From Lichina pygmaea (lineage: Eukaryota > Ascomycota > Lichinomycetes > Lichinales > Lichinaceae), in assembly GCA_963422465.1 (NCBI GenBank), contig OY730169.1:2914001-2978000 (forward strand): a stretch of DNA of 64,000 bases, written 5' to 3'. The translations under genes were made by a program, and so were the position numbers. Shown here piece after piece: positions 21,364-32,343 of the stretch. Each line of letters begins with the position of its first letter. Positions within the stretch are counted from its first letter, which is position 1. The notes under the pieces are model-generated. The model saw only the letters and a program-made list of their open reading frames with translations. It did no database searches and had not been told where the DNA came from.

Positions 21364-22822
21364 ATGGCAATCATGACGGTGAATCCAAGTCGCCCGGTCT
21401 TTGAACCTGATGGGGGGTCTCTGCGGGCGACGGAGGTTCTGGATCGGGCTTCGCCGACGCAGACCTCCATGGCGCTCGCGCGGTTCGAGTTCGAGGCTGG
21501 CCGAGGCAACAATGGCACGAAGATCCTGATGGTCGAGTGGGAGGACAACGCATACACGCGGCGCACACCTGGCCAGTGGCAGGTGTCGTGGGAGAGGAAG
21601 ACGAGCACGGTGTTGCCGGCGAAGGATCAGCTGCGACATGGCACCCATCGGCTGTACTTCCTGCTCATGCCGGGGATGCCCATCCCCCCGGTCGTGACGC
21701 TCATCCACAAGCCTGCCACGGCAGCAACGCAGAAGCAGCAACAGCCGCCGGCGACGGCGTCTCAGAGCGCAAACGAGACCGAGCAGAGTCCGCGAACGAC
21801 GACGACGTGGCAGATCAACCCCCTGCCGGCCATCTTCCCGCCGGAACTGGGTGCGTCGGCACGTGCACAGGGCAAGAAGGGGGTGCTACACACGCTCTGG
21901 GGAAAGAAGCGGCTGGTGGAGCTGCAGCGAGAGATCGAGACCGAGACGCAGATGAACCCCGAGGGCGTCGCCTTGACGATGGCCCTGCAAGAGAAGGAGT
22001 GGATCGAGCACAACTTTGGCCTCGTCGCGCGACCGGCCGGAGCGACGCCCGCGGCGGCGGGCTCGATGGCGGGTGTCGGCGAAGACGCTCCAGCGTCGCC
22101 GCTGACTCCCACCGGCCCGACCAGCCCCAAGACGCCCGGGGGGAGCAGCCGGCTGGCGGAGAGGCTGAAGGGACTGCGGGTGGGCACCAGCGAACGCGAG
22201 CTGAGCGGACGCCAGGGTATGGACGGACCGTCCACGGGGATAATGATGCAGGGCTAGCATGCTGACCTCGGAACTCGCGATACAGGTGCATCGGTCGTGT
22301 CAGCCGGCGGCCGAAACGACAGGTGAGCTCGGACATGCAGACCTCGGCCAACTCAAGCGAACGCGACGGCTCCCGCTGATCATGCTTCCGATCAGCGCCA
22401 TCCCATTATCACCGGACACGTCCGACGTGGCCATCTCATCCTTTTCCGTCTTGCACGGGAACACGGCAGGCCAAAATCCAGCGCAAGAACGTCGACCACA
22501 ACAAAACCAACAAAGTAGCCGGGAAGCGCCACACCGATCTCACGGGGGCACAGCGACAGCGTCTTCTTCCCATCAGCAGCAGCAGCCGCCGTCGCAACAA
22601 GACCGATCACAGTATTCCTCATCTTCCACCGCTCCCTTCTTGTCCACCCCCGCCAACGCGACCGCGACCGCACCTGCAAACGCAAACACGAATGCGCTGG
22701 CCAAGACTCGACTGAACGCTATCAGGGCCGGCGACGCAGAAGACGGCCTCTTCGCCGTCGCCATGTCCCCCCGAAGTCCGGACATGGCCAAGAGCCCTTT
22801 CTCGTCGCTCTCGAACACGTAG
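21364..22822 (+). CDS. Conserved filamentous-fungal protein, unknown function
   Basis: Three exons fit: 21364-22216, 22286-22322 (37 bp) and 22396-22822, with introns of 69 and 73 bp; the first shows a CTGAC branch site and all phases agree; 438 residues. The N-terminal domain has KILMVEWEDNAYTRRTPGQW, then QVSWERKTSTVLPA and HRLYFLLMPGMPIPPVVTL, a probable beta-rich fold. A conserved middle reads INPLPAIFPPELGASAR and KKGVLHTLWGKKRLVELQRE, then MALQEKEWIEHNFGL. The third exon supplies AIPLSPDTSDVAISSF, a Gln/Ser/Ala-rich linker and a C-terminal GLFAVAMSPRSPDMAKSPFS. I recall this domain order from uncharacterised Aspergillus-type proteins. The SP-rich tail suggests phosphorylation by proline-directed kinases (inference). 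Confidence 0.75.
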
Positions 22823-23664
22823 GAGGCGACCGCGGCGGCGGGGACGGTCAAGATAAAGTCGTCAACGTCGTCATGAAACTCTTGCGGCGGAGGGGGGGGG
22901 GGGGGGGAAGGGGGCGAGGGGAGAACTGACCATTTTTCATTTAAACTATTCCCTGGCAAAAAGCCCGGGGATTACGATGCCGTCCCCTCGCCTCTCTTTT
23001 CATCTCGTCTCTTCTCTTTCCTTCTCTTCTCGTCTCACATCTCCCTTCTCGTCTCTTCTCTCTTCTTTTCTTCTTCTCTTCTTCCTCACATGAGGGCCGT
23101 CGGTCCGGCTTTCCCACATCTCCAAAGAACCTTTAAAACTGTGTAACCAGTCATCCTCTGTTTTGTCCTCTCTTGTTCACCGAAGACCTGCTTCTCTGGC
23201 TCCGTGCAGTTGCTTTTGTTGCGTGAGCTTTGTGAGCTCTGTGGGCTGTCTTCAGTGGCTGTGTGTAGTACAGTCGGTACCGTAGCTATCCGAGTGATGG
23301 ACTGGACGTGGCTTGGTGGCTGTGTCTAGTCACAGTGAACATGGCTATGTGACAGTCGGTCGATGAGTGTGGCTTTGACAAGCCAATCACCGTGACCAGT
23401 GACACATGATTGTCGGTGCTTCTTTATTCTTTTTCCCTCTGGGCGGACATGATCTATCGTACAGAGTATATGTATCCATGCCAGTCAGATATCACCTGAG
23501 TGTTGACACGCTATACTTGTATGACTGCTCAGCCAATCATTGACAGGTGTACAAGTGTTGGTAGACCACCATCACTTGGGAACCTGATAAAAATCAGAGA
23601 AGATCAAGATGACGCACCGTACATCAGATCACGACAATGATGATGTTGATGATAATGTGTTTCA

Positions 23665-23704
<40 letters not shown>

Positions 23705-24392
23705 ATGACAATGATGATGATGATGACGATGACGATGACGATGATAATGATGATGATGACAACAACAACAACAACAAACACTTTCTTCCACAGAATAATC
23801 ACAGCACAGACACTACCTCATGTGACACATGACTACTGCCAGCAGAGACTAGCCAGAGTACACTCACTTGCACTCTCACTTGCACTCATGAAAATATGGT
23901 GACTGGTTGCCAGAGTGGATGGCCCCAACCCAAAGCTGTTCAAGAGACTTGCCGAGTCGTTGATCGACATACAAGACACACCGATAGATAAGTACAGGGA
24001 AAGGGAGAGGTACTTTGATAGATTCGGGACGTGGGCTCACATATCTACCGCATTCGCGTTTACGTACTATAATCGCAAGGAGGTAAGGGGAACCCCGCCA
24101 CCGTTTGATGAGCCCAAAGTCCCATCCTTTTCGAGATGGAGCTAGAGCTACGTCTGCCTGTACAGCACAAGACTGTAATTCGAAGGGGGATCTACGAGTA
24201 CGCGGAGCGAGGAACGGTGCTGTATGTTGTGTGTTGGGTGTCAGAGGATGGTCGTGCACGTTGATGGAAGTTTGAGCTGGAAATTGAATAGAGGACCGTT
24301 CGGTGCAAAGCCTGGTATATCGTCCCAAGGAACGCCGCCGCCGTACCGCTCCTGTCAGAAACAGAAGAAACCCTCCCAGAGAATTGCCGAGT
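22823..24392. other. Intergenic; G tract and trinucleotide arrays
   Basis: About 1.6 kb between convergent genes. It contains a G tract (22890-22907), a CTCTT-rich stretch (22990-23090) and long CTG, ATG, ACG and CAA trinucleotide runs (23665-23776). No supported gene. Confidence 0.55.
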
Positions 24393-25095
24393 CTAAGGCT
24401 TCTCGTGATAGCTCTTGGGATCGGTCGCATAGGGCGGTTGACTCGGCAGGGCTTTGCCCAGGCAATCCATGGCCGAGATGGCCAGTTCGAGCACAAAGTC
24501 CTTGGCGAAGCGTTCCTCGTTCTCGAGCAGGAACTTGGACTCGACGTCCCAGGCGTGCATGTCGACGAGCAGGCGTCGGAGCGGGTTGCCACGCGGTGTC
24601 TGCTCGAACACGCGCCGCACCTGGTCGGCGCACGGCACGAACGCCGACGCGAGCTCGAGCGCGATCGTGGTATCGACGATGTCGTTCTTGAGGATGCGCA
24701 CCTGCAGCGTCTCGGCTAGGAAGTAGAGCCGGAAGAGCGCGTCGTAGTGCCGATCGATATCCGCATGGGCCAGGTGACCGAGAGACTGCGTGTACAGCCA
24801 GAGCAAGAAGTTCTCAAAGTCGGTCGGCTCGACGTCGGGCAGGCGGATGACGCGTTCATGCGCCTCCCTGAAGCCGCCGGTGCAAGCGGCGACGAAGAAG
24901 GGCGAGCATCCGGCGAGCAGGGAATCGTGAGCCAGGAATGTTGCCTCCCCTTCTTCTCCCACGACGACGCTGATCATCGAGTGGAAGCTGCCTCTGCAAG
25001 GTGATGAGTATGTGTTGAGGGAGCATCAGGAGAACGAACGGGGTGACCCACATCAGCGTGGGCTTGCCATCCCATCGTCTAGTTCTTGTCGCCAT
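24393..25095 (-). CDS. BTB/POZ domain protein
   Basis: Exon 1 is 25095-25052 (14 codons plus 2 bases) and exon 2 is 24993-24393, with a 58-bp intron (GTGGGT...TTGCAG); 214 residues. Joining gives GKPTLIGSFHSMISVVVGEE, the usual entry into a fungal BTB fold. The domain follows: ATFLAHDSLLAGCSPFFVAA, then RVIRLPDVEPTDFENFLLWL Y. The rest is helical (LYFLAETLQVRILKNDIVD, AFVPCADQVRRVFEQTP), as in the many short single-domain BTB proteins of filamentous fungi. BTB folds mediate dimerisation and often link to Cullin-3, but no second domain is present and the partner is unknown. Confidence 0.85.
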
Positions 25096-26869
25096 CTCGG
25101 TGTCTTTGAGAAGTGGCGGTGGTTCAGAATGGGATGGGACTGGATGCTCTTGCACTCGAGCTCCAATTGAGAGCCTGCGAGTGACGCGAGGATGAAGCTC
25201 GAGCAGCGGGCGCGGCGATATGAATCTGACCATGAAAGGAAGCCGCGACTAAGAGGAGGCACCACTCCAGGGAGGTCCGAAACTGGCAAGACTGCCGCTC
25301 AAGGGTTCGGATTTGCAGGAGATCCCAGAGTGACGAGACTGGCTTGCTCGACCGAGCTGCCGAAACGGGCGGAGGCTTGATTAGAGAACAGATGATAGAG
25401 CAAAGGTCTTCAAGAGTGACGACGAGTCATGGTGGGTTCGTCGACAGCTGTAGTTATCTTCGACGTGGGAGGGTCGAAGAAGAGAAAGGATTCTGAGTCC
25501 CAGAACTGCCATTCACTTGCAGTGTTATCGTCAATGTGAACAGCGGGTATCAATGAAAGACGACTGTTTGCGGGCGCCGAGCCAGTCGACGGGCAACAAA
25601 CAGCAGCAGTAGGCTCCATCTGGAATCTTCTGGATCTCATCGTTACTGACGGCCCGTGACTCGAGACAACCCTAATGGGACATGATAGGCTGATTGTTGG
25701 CATCTTCTGAATGTACGAGGTACGGTAGAGCTCTAAACATAGCTCTACCAATCCTTGGGTCATGGTGTTATAGACGCAAGGAGCCGATTTACTGTCCGGT
25801 GCACTTAGTCTGAGCAATGTGTGACGTTAGGTGAGCTCGCTTACTTGTGATGAGACACTACGAGTACTGATTACCTTAGGAAGTACTCCGTACGTATGTA
25901 CTCCGTACTTCGTACGGAAGTACAAGTCTTGACCATCCCCTGGAGCAATAGTGATGAATCTTGGAATAAAGCAATTTCAGACTGTTAGGGCTGAGCCGAC
26001 CCGTTCTGCCATTAGAGTTTGGATCTAGACTCAGAAATCATAAGAACTGTAGACTACCCTCTACTCGACAGTACTTGTAGGACACCGTTATAGGAAGTAC
26101 TGTCGCCACCCTGCCGATATAGCCAATTAGAAATAGGAATGCTCCTCCTTTTTGACTGATGATTTACTGTACTGTAGAAAGTATCCTGTTAATTTGACAC
26201 TCTCTACGTATTACAGCTCGCAATTCTGTCACAAGTACTTCCGTACTCTGTACTTATATACCTTGTAGACACCATTCAAGCGAGGTCAACCGACGCCACA
26301 CATTGCTACTAAGTGCACAAGATACTACTTACGTACGCGGTACTAGTACTCCGTACTTCCGTACGTACTATGTTGACGAACTGGAAGTTACAGGCCGGCG
26401 GCTGTCATCGGCTGCTGACCAAGCGAACAAACCAAATGTTGCAAGCAGCAATGATTGACTATCGTTGCGAAGCTGCTGAGTGCCGCCGGAGCTGCTGCAA
26501 TGATTCTACAATTTCAAAACACCCTTATCTTTGAGCATTCAAGTTGTGTCGAACAGTCACGGTGCGCTAGAGCGAGCTCTACAGCCCGATTGAATGTGAC
26601 AGTCCCCGGATAGCCATGTTCTCGAAGCCGAACAACGAGAGCAGTCTCGAGCTTGCTGTTCTCAGAGTGTCCAATCTCATGTCTCTTCGCGACTCATCAA
26701 AGTCTAGAACTGCTAGCTTTACTGTCCACCGTCTCTGTCCTGTCTGGAACACGGTCATCGTGGTTGCCATCGTGTACGTTTCCGTCGTGTTACTCGTGTG
26801 CCAATCTGTTCGGGCTGGGGGGATCATGGTCCGCGGTTTCATATGCTTGTCGTCGCTCGAGACTCAGGC
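25096..26869. other. Intergenic; no supported gene
   Basis: About 1.8 kb. GTAC-core palindromes cluster at 25880-25925 (GTACTCCGTACGTATGTACTC) and 26318-26372. A minus-strand frame at 26842-26579 (with VKLAVLDFDESRRDMRLDTL) has moderately protein-like composition but no partner exons or motif. Confidence 0.5.
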
Positions 26870-27643
26870 CTAGATCTCCGTGATTGCCACGTTAGCAGTG
26901 TATCTGGCAGGACTCGCAATGACGGGACTGGTCACCGTCCCGGTTCCTCCACTGCCGCTCCCGCTGCCATCGCCGGTGCTGCCGCTCGTCGCCGTCGTTT
27001 GAGCATCACTGCTCGCGGCGGCGGCTGGCTTGGCCTTTCCTTTCTCGGGACGTCCGTTGGGGGAGCCAAGGCCGAAGAGCACTTTCACCGCCTTGCCCCA
27101 GAACCCGCCTCCTTCGTTCCCTTTCGCGGCTCCCTTGGCCTTCTTCTTGGCTCTCTTGCGTTCTTCGGCCGCCTTCTCTCGGCGTCTCCATTCTCGCAGC
27201 TTCCTTCCCGTCGGTGGAGGACCCACTCCGCCGGCGAAGAACCACAGGGTCTTTGACATTTGTTCGTCGTCGGCAAGGCGCCGTGGCTTGCCGGATCCGC
27301 CACGTATTTCGAGGGCCGATGAAGCAGCACTTGACGGACCGGCCTCACCGTCTGTCGAACCGGCCTCACCGTCTGTCGAGATTGTGGTGATCGTCGATGA
27401 GGATCTCGAACCGTCGTAGAGGGGGTTATATTGCCCGCTCAGCGTCGGCTTCACCAGTCTGGGAGGCCGCGGGAGAAGGAATGACCCCGTGCTGAGAGAC
27501 CGCTGCCTTCTATGCCGAACAGAACGGCGGAACCCAGGTCTTCGTGTGTCCATCGCCGAAAAGGTAGTCGAGGTCGAACGAGAGCCCATCTCCGAAATGG
27601 TCGACGGGGTTGAAAGTGGGTCGTTGTCTGTTCGTCCAGCCAT
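26870..27643 (-). CDS. Ser-rich basic protein, unknown function
   Basis: Single exon, 257 residues, starting at the ATG at 27643 (MAGRTDNDPLSTPST). The frame is open further upstream to 27766, but that part is an Ile/Thr simple sequence. The N-terminal third is Ser/Thr/Arg-rich. A more ordered block reads EIRGGSGKPRRLADDEQMSK and TLWFFAGGVGPPPTGRKLRE, followed by a Lys/Arg-rich helix (WRRREKAAEERKRAKKKAKG) and a hydrophobic/Gly patch (FWGKAVKVLFGLG). The tail is Gly/Ser/Ala-rich. The SKTLWFFAGG block hints at a conserved fungal family, which I cannot name. The basic stretch could act in nuclear import or nucleic-acid or membrane contact. Confidence 0.6.
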   Translation of the reverse strand: MAGRTDNDPLSTPSTISEMGSRSTSTTFSAMDTRRPGFRRSVRHRRQRSLSTGSFLLPRPPRLVKPTLSGQYNPLYDGSRSSSTITTISTDGEAGSTDGEAGPSSAASSALEIRGGSGKPRRLADDEQMSKTLWFFAGGVGPPPTGRKLREWRRREKAAEERKRAKKKAKGAAKGNEGGGFWGKAVKVLFGLGSPNGRPEKGKAKPAAAASSDAQTTATSGSTGDGSGSGSGGTGTVTSPVIASPARYTANVAITEI

Positions 27644-29406
27644 GGTCTCTTGCGACGAGGTGATGGTAATGGTGATGATGACGGTGATGATGACGCCGGC
27701 GCCGGGTCTTCTATCAAGATTCCGAGCTCTTCTAGAGAGATGCAGCAGGCAACTTCTAGCCTTCAAAGTTTCAGTTCGTCAAACTGCCAGGCCCTCAAGC
27801 TTTCAGTTCCTCAAAACTCCAGTCTTCTTCAAAGAGAAAGATCATCGATCAATCACCAACAGAGCGCGTGCGGGGAGAGATAGGAACAAGAGTGAGTCGC
27901 TCCGGAAAAGACAAGAAAAGCTCCGGTGCAATTTCCTCTTCTCTTGTCGTGCGATGACATGATGGCAGAAAAGCCTATGGGTGAATTTAAATGATTTTAA
28001 AATATCACGCCGGGAGAGGAGGGGAGGGAATGGCCGGGGCCGAGCTGGGAAGATCTCGAGTGGCCAGTCAGTCAATCAGTCACTTAGCCTCCGCCATTCA
28101 ATCGAATCCATGCCCTTTTCTCGAACGAAGTGAAGGACCGGCCATGACGAATTCTTTTTCAGACGGGCTTTGGAAAGAGAAACTGCGGCAAAAAAAAATG
28201 TTTTCCCTTTGCTCTGCTCTACTCTTCTCTTCTCTTCTCTCCTCCTTCAAGACCTGCTCCTTCTACAAACAAGCTACTTACTCGCCTCACATGTTCTTGC
28301 AGTCATTTTCAGCCTCTTCCGGATCATCAAAGCTCTTACCGATGTACAAAAGGCCTGACCACTCCATACCAGGTCAGCTTGATGAATTAGTCCCTTGATG
28401 AGCCAGTCCCCCTGACAGACCGATCCCGTGACGAACCAGTCCTCTGACAGACCAGTCCCTTGATGAACCAGCCCCTTTGACGGATCAGAACACACACACC
28501 TTTCAGATTATCCCTCGCTGCGTCGAGACACACGACGACGACGACGATGCTTAGCAGTTCCCCGTCGTCTAGCAATGAGTCTCGTATAGGTGTATATAAG
28601 TCTCCCACAATCAGTCCAACGCAATGGATCAGATGTACTGTATATCCCATCCGGAGTATACAGTCTACCATTCCCCAGCCCCCATCCTTCCCTTCCCTTC
28701 CCTTCCCTTCCCTTCCCTTCTCTTCCCAATGATGCTCAATAGCTTCACCCATGAATCGTGTCGGTTGTGGGTACCATGAGCAATAAGATATCCCTACCGA
28801 CCCTCTAGACGACTACACTCAACAGCTTCATACAGGGTGAATGCCTGGGATAGCCCTAGAGAAGGCGTGGACAGGTAAGATCTAAGTTGTTCGGTTGGTA
28901 CTGTACGGCCATGTTAGCTTCGTGAATCATGATGCGCACCGGAGATGTCCCTTTTGTTCCAAGAACCTACGGCCTGGTCGCCCATGCAAGAGCCTGGCTG
29001 TCCGTTCAGGGGCCTAGTCGCCCACGGTCCCACGACCCACCCATCTCTATGATAGTTTCGCCTTCGGTTGCCTTCTTTATGGAGTATCTCTAACGGAACG
29101 AGAGAGAGAGGGAGAGAGAGAGGGAGAGAGAGAGGGGGAGAGAGAGAGAGAGAGAGTAGATGGAGAGAGACAAAAACGCTTTGAAGTAGCTTCCAGAAAA
29201 GAGAAAAAGAAAGAAAGACGATTTTGGTACATTAAAATGGATGCCGTCGCTAGTGGTGATAGAGGAAGAGAGAAAGAAGGAGCAGAAGAGGAAGAGGAAG
29301 AAACAGGTAATGTGCCTGACCAAATGTTACACGGTTTTCGGGAGAGACGCGCAAGCATGCAAACAAATCACGGAGTGGAGGACTGCAGCAATCCCAACAG
29401 ACACGG
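27644..29406. other. Intergenic; short tandem repeats
   Basis: About 1.76 kb upstream of the minus-strand gene at 27643 and downstream of the universal-stress gene. It holds a roughly 17-19 bp degenerate tandem (28377-28492, unit like TGATGAACCAGTCCCT), a CCCTT pentanucleotide run (28688-28727) and GA-rich DNA (29098-29157). No gene seen. Confidence 0.55.
28377..28492. repeat. Degenerate 17-19 bp tandem repeat
   Basis: Six or so units of the form (T)GA(T/C)GAACCAGTCCC(T)TG / GACAGACCAGTCCCT in a row. Two versions of the unit (GATGAACCAG and GACAGACCAG) alternate. Confidence 0.65.
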
Positions 29407-32343
29407 TCAATCAATCTTGGCCCTGGCGAGACCTGTGTTGAAAGAACTGCCGGGCGCCATGGACGTCAAGTTGTTCGGGTGGCGCAGGTGGTTGCCGTCA
29501 AACCTTCCCAGCGCGGACGATTTCCTTGCCCGGGTATGCTTGCGGAGGCGTTTCCGCGCCACCATGACTGGCACAGAGGATTTGGTAACGAGGTAGTTCG
29601 AGAACGAACCGAGCAGGACCCTGTGCTTCGAATCAGCTGAGTTCTACTCTCTTTGAACCATCTCAGAGACGAAAAGAGACCATAGAGAACCTGTATACCT
29701 ACCCCTTGAGCGCACTTCGACCTCGAGAGCCGAGGATGACGAGCGTCGGGCCGATAAAGTCAATCTGCATGTAGCCACACGCACGTTGATCAGCCAAGGC
29801 CCACTCGAGCAGAGCCCCTCAATTGAGATGAAAAGTCCATGACTCACTACTTCCGTGATCAGGTGCTTCGGGCTCTTGCAGTGTATGGCCTCGACCACGA
29901 TCCGCACCTGCAGTCGAGTCCGCCGCAGCAGCTTGACGCAAGTGTTCGAGATGTCCACCGTCGCTCGCCATCGTTCCTGCTCGGCTCGTGACATGTTCCG
30001 ACCGTCGGGCGAGCCGCTCTCTTTCGCGGTCGTTGCTGTCGTCCTAGCTGTCGTCGTCGTCGCCGCTGTCCCCGGGGTCGCCGCGTCGGCAACCCCGCCC
30101 GCGCCGTCGCGGATCGACGTCATTGCCGACAGCGGCGACAAGCCGGACCCGGCTGCGGCGTGAAAGCTCGTCGGCGTGCCCGCCGAGATCGGCACTCGGC
30201 TCACCAAAGGTGCAAGGTGGGATACGTCGTCGTCCATCCCAAGGCTGCCCTCGCCAATGCCGACGCCACGGGCCCCGGACCCGTTCGTCTCGGCCCCGGC
30301 GGTGGCGGTGATGCCGCCGCCGCCTTTGCTCTCGTCGTCCATGGCGTACAAGGCGATCAGCGTGTCTCCATCTCGTAGTATCGTGCCGATGCTCCACTCG
30401 AGCGCGTAGGCGGCCTCGTCGCTGAGATCCGTCGCCACCAGGTACTTACGCACGCGTCGGCTACCGTCTTCGGCCTCCTGCTGCAACTGCGCAAAGTCGC
30501 CGCGGACAATCGTTCGGACGGCGCGGTGCGCCTCGGGCGTCGAGACGATGGGGGAGATGCTGACGCCCAGCCGCTGGGCGCGTCGGATGTCCGAGATCTC
30601 GGCGTCGGTGTCGGATGTGACCGGCGTCGACGTGCCCTGATCGAAGCTCGTCGAGGGATGGACACCCGGCTTCCTCGGGGTCAGACGCTCGCCAGCAGGG
30701 CCCGTCACCGTCACGGGCGGCGCGAGAAGCGACCTGACCTGGTAGCGAGAAGAGACTTGCTGGCCTGCGTATGTTGCTCCTGACGTCAGCCCACATTGCA
30801 GGGGAGCCATCTCCGTAAGGCGTTGGAAACCCTGGGGAGGGGGGGGGGAATGTATATATGTGTGTGTGTGTGTGTATGCGGTGTTTCGGATGGGGCAACA
30901 GGTCATCCCCCGAAACCTACGTTCTTCTTCCGCCGCGGCCAGTTGGCTGCGTGGTTGCCTTCGATTTTCCAGACTACCCGTGCTCGCCCTCCAATCGAGC
31001 GCCGCTGCTGCGCCGTCGAGCATCATGTCCGCGGCGTTGGCGTCTGCCGGTCTCTCGCCCCGCCGATGCTTGCGACCGCGTAGGTGGTCGGCGTCCCAGT
31101 CTCCTGGCGATTGATAGTCCGAATCCTCGTCGCTCGTGTCGTCGACGACGGCCACCTCCTGGTCCTCTCCGTCCGCTTCCTGATCGATCCCGTCGTCGAC
31201 GCTCCGGCCGCGGGGCGGATAGTCCTTGTGCAAGCGGGTCCCTCGTCCTCGATCCGAAGGCAGAGCGTCGCCGGCCTCGGTCGACGCGCCCTCGGTGCCC
31301 GACGCTTTCGGCAGATGGGACAGGCTGCCACCGGACCGGGCCAGGTTCGCGTCGGAGAGGCGCCGGTAGGCGCTGTTCATGTCCAACAGCTCGCCGCTGT
31401 CGGACATGAGCTTGCCCCGGCTCGCCAAGAGGTTGAAGGAATTGATGTTCAGCTTGGCCGCGTGTGGGGACTGGCCGCGCACGAGCGAGCCCGACGGCGA
31501 CCGCGAGCTGCTGGCCCGGCCGACGAGGCCTCCGCGGTCGCCCGCCGCGAGCCGACCCCGGTCGATTCCTCGCCTCGGGCCGGCGTCGCCGAGGTCCATG
31601 GCCTGCATGACGCGGGCCATCGACTTGGACATCTTACTCGGCAGGGCGGCTCTCTGCGCGGCTCGTCTCGGCGGTGGGAAGTCGTCGCGGTCCGGCGTCG
31701 GCGCGAACGACGAGTCCGACTCGAGCGAGGCCAAGAAGCGCGACCGTCGGTTCCGCTCGCGCTGCAGCAGCTTCGGACCGCGCATGAGCGGCGGATGGGC
31801 GGCCGCGTCGGACGCCGTTCGATGAACGCGCACCCCCTCGGCCGGACTGTCGACGGGCGAGGTGTTGACACTGTTGCCATGGCTCGATCGCGACGGGCTG
31901 ATCGATGGGCCGAGCATGCTGCGGACAAGGCCCCGCGACGACGACGGAGCCGGTGCTGCCGGGGCCACCGTGGACGGCGTCACACCAACTCCGGTCCCGG
32001 CGATGGACGACGCACGGCTCGCTGTCGGTGGTGGCTCGCTATCGACATCGAGCATGCTGCGCACCGGCGCAGACGGCGGCGCCGGAGCCGGTGCTGGAGG
32101 TGGTATTGAGCTGTCGACATCGAGCATGCTGCGCACCGGCGAACGCGGGCCGGGAGGGCTCTGGGTGCGCCTGGAGCCATGTTGCGCGGGGAGGAGGCTC
32201 GATGCGAGACCACTCGCACCCCGAGACGAGGGCCGTCCTTGCGGAGGCGCCTCGAGCAGCTTCAGGATCTCGCGGCGCTCCTCGTCGAGAGCCGACTCGA
32301 GCGACATGGGCGACATGGGCGACAGTAACGGGGGTTTTGTCAC
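29407..32343 (-). CDS. Universal stress protein (Usp) with long Ser-rich N-terminus
   Basis: Four exons fit: 32343-30921, 30779-29848, 29764-29703 and 29620-29407; 876 residues. Introns 2 and 3 (83 and 82 bp) are well supported by the family pattern across the joints (HLITEV-IDFIGPTLVILG and GSRGRSALKG-VLLGSFSNY). Intron 1 (about 141 bp, containing GT and G tracts) is less sure at its 3' end. The C-terminal Usp fold starts KYLVATDLSDEAAYALEWSI, has a long Gly/Thr/Ala insert after LIALYAMDDE, and ends with the nucleotide-binding GSRGRSALKG and LVTKSSVPVMVARKRLRKH. The N-terminal half is low-complexity and carries VRSMLDVDS twice plus a third related copy. Family members bind ATP and respond to stress; the partner and role here are unknown. 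Confidence 0.88.

Noticed and set aside
23609-23902. A 97-codon plus-strand frame with Leu, Met and Thr runs
   Set aside because: It is a direct translation of CTG, ATG and ACA microsatellites.
30835-30920. Reading the universal-stress protein straight through its first intron
   Set aside because: The frame is open, but the result is THTHTYIHSPPPP from a GT microsatellite and a G tract between GTAGGT and an AG, and it breaks the family pattern.
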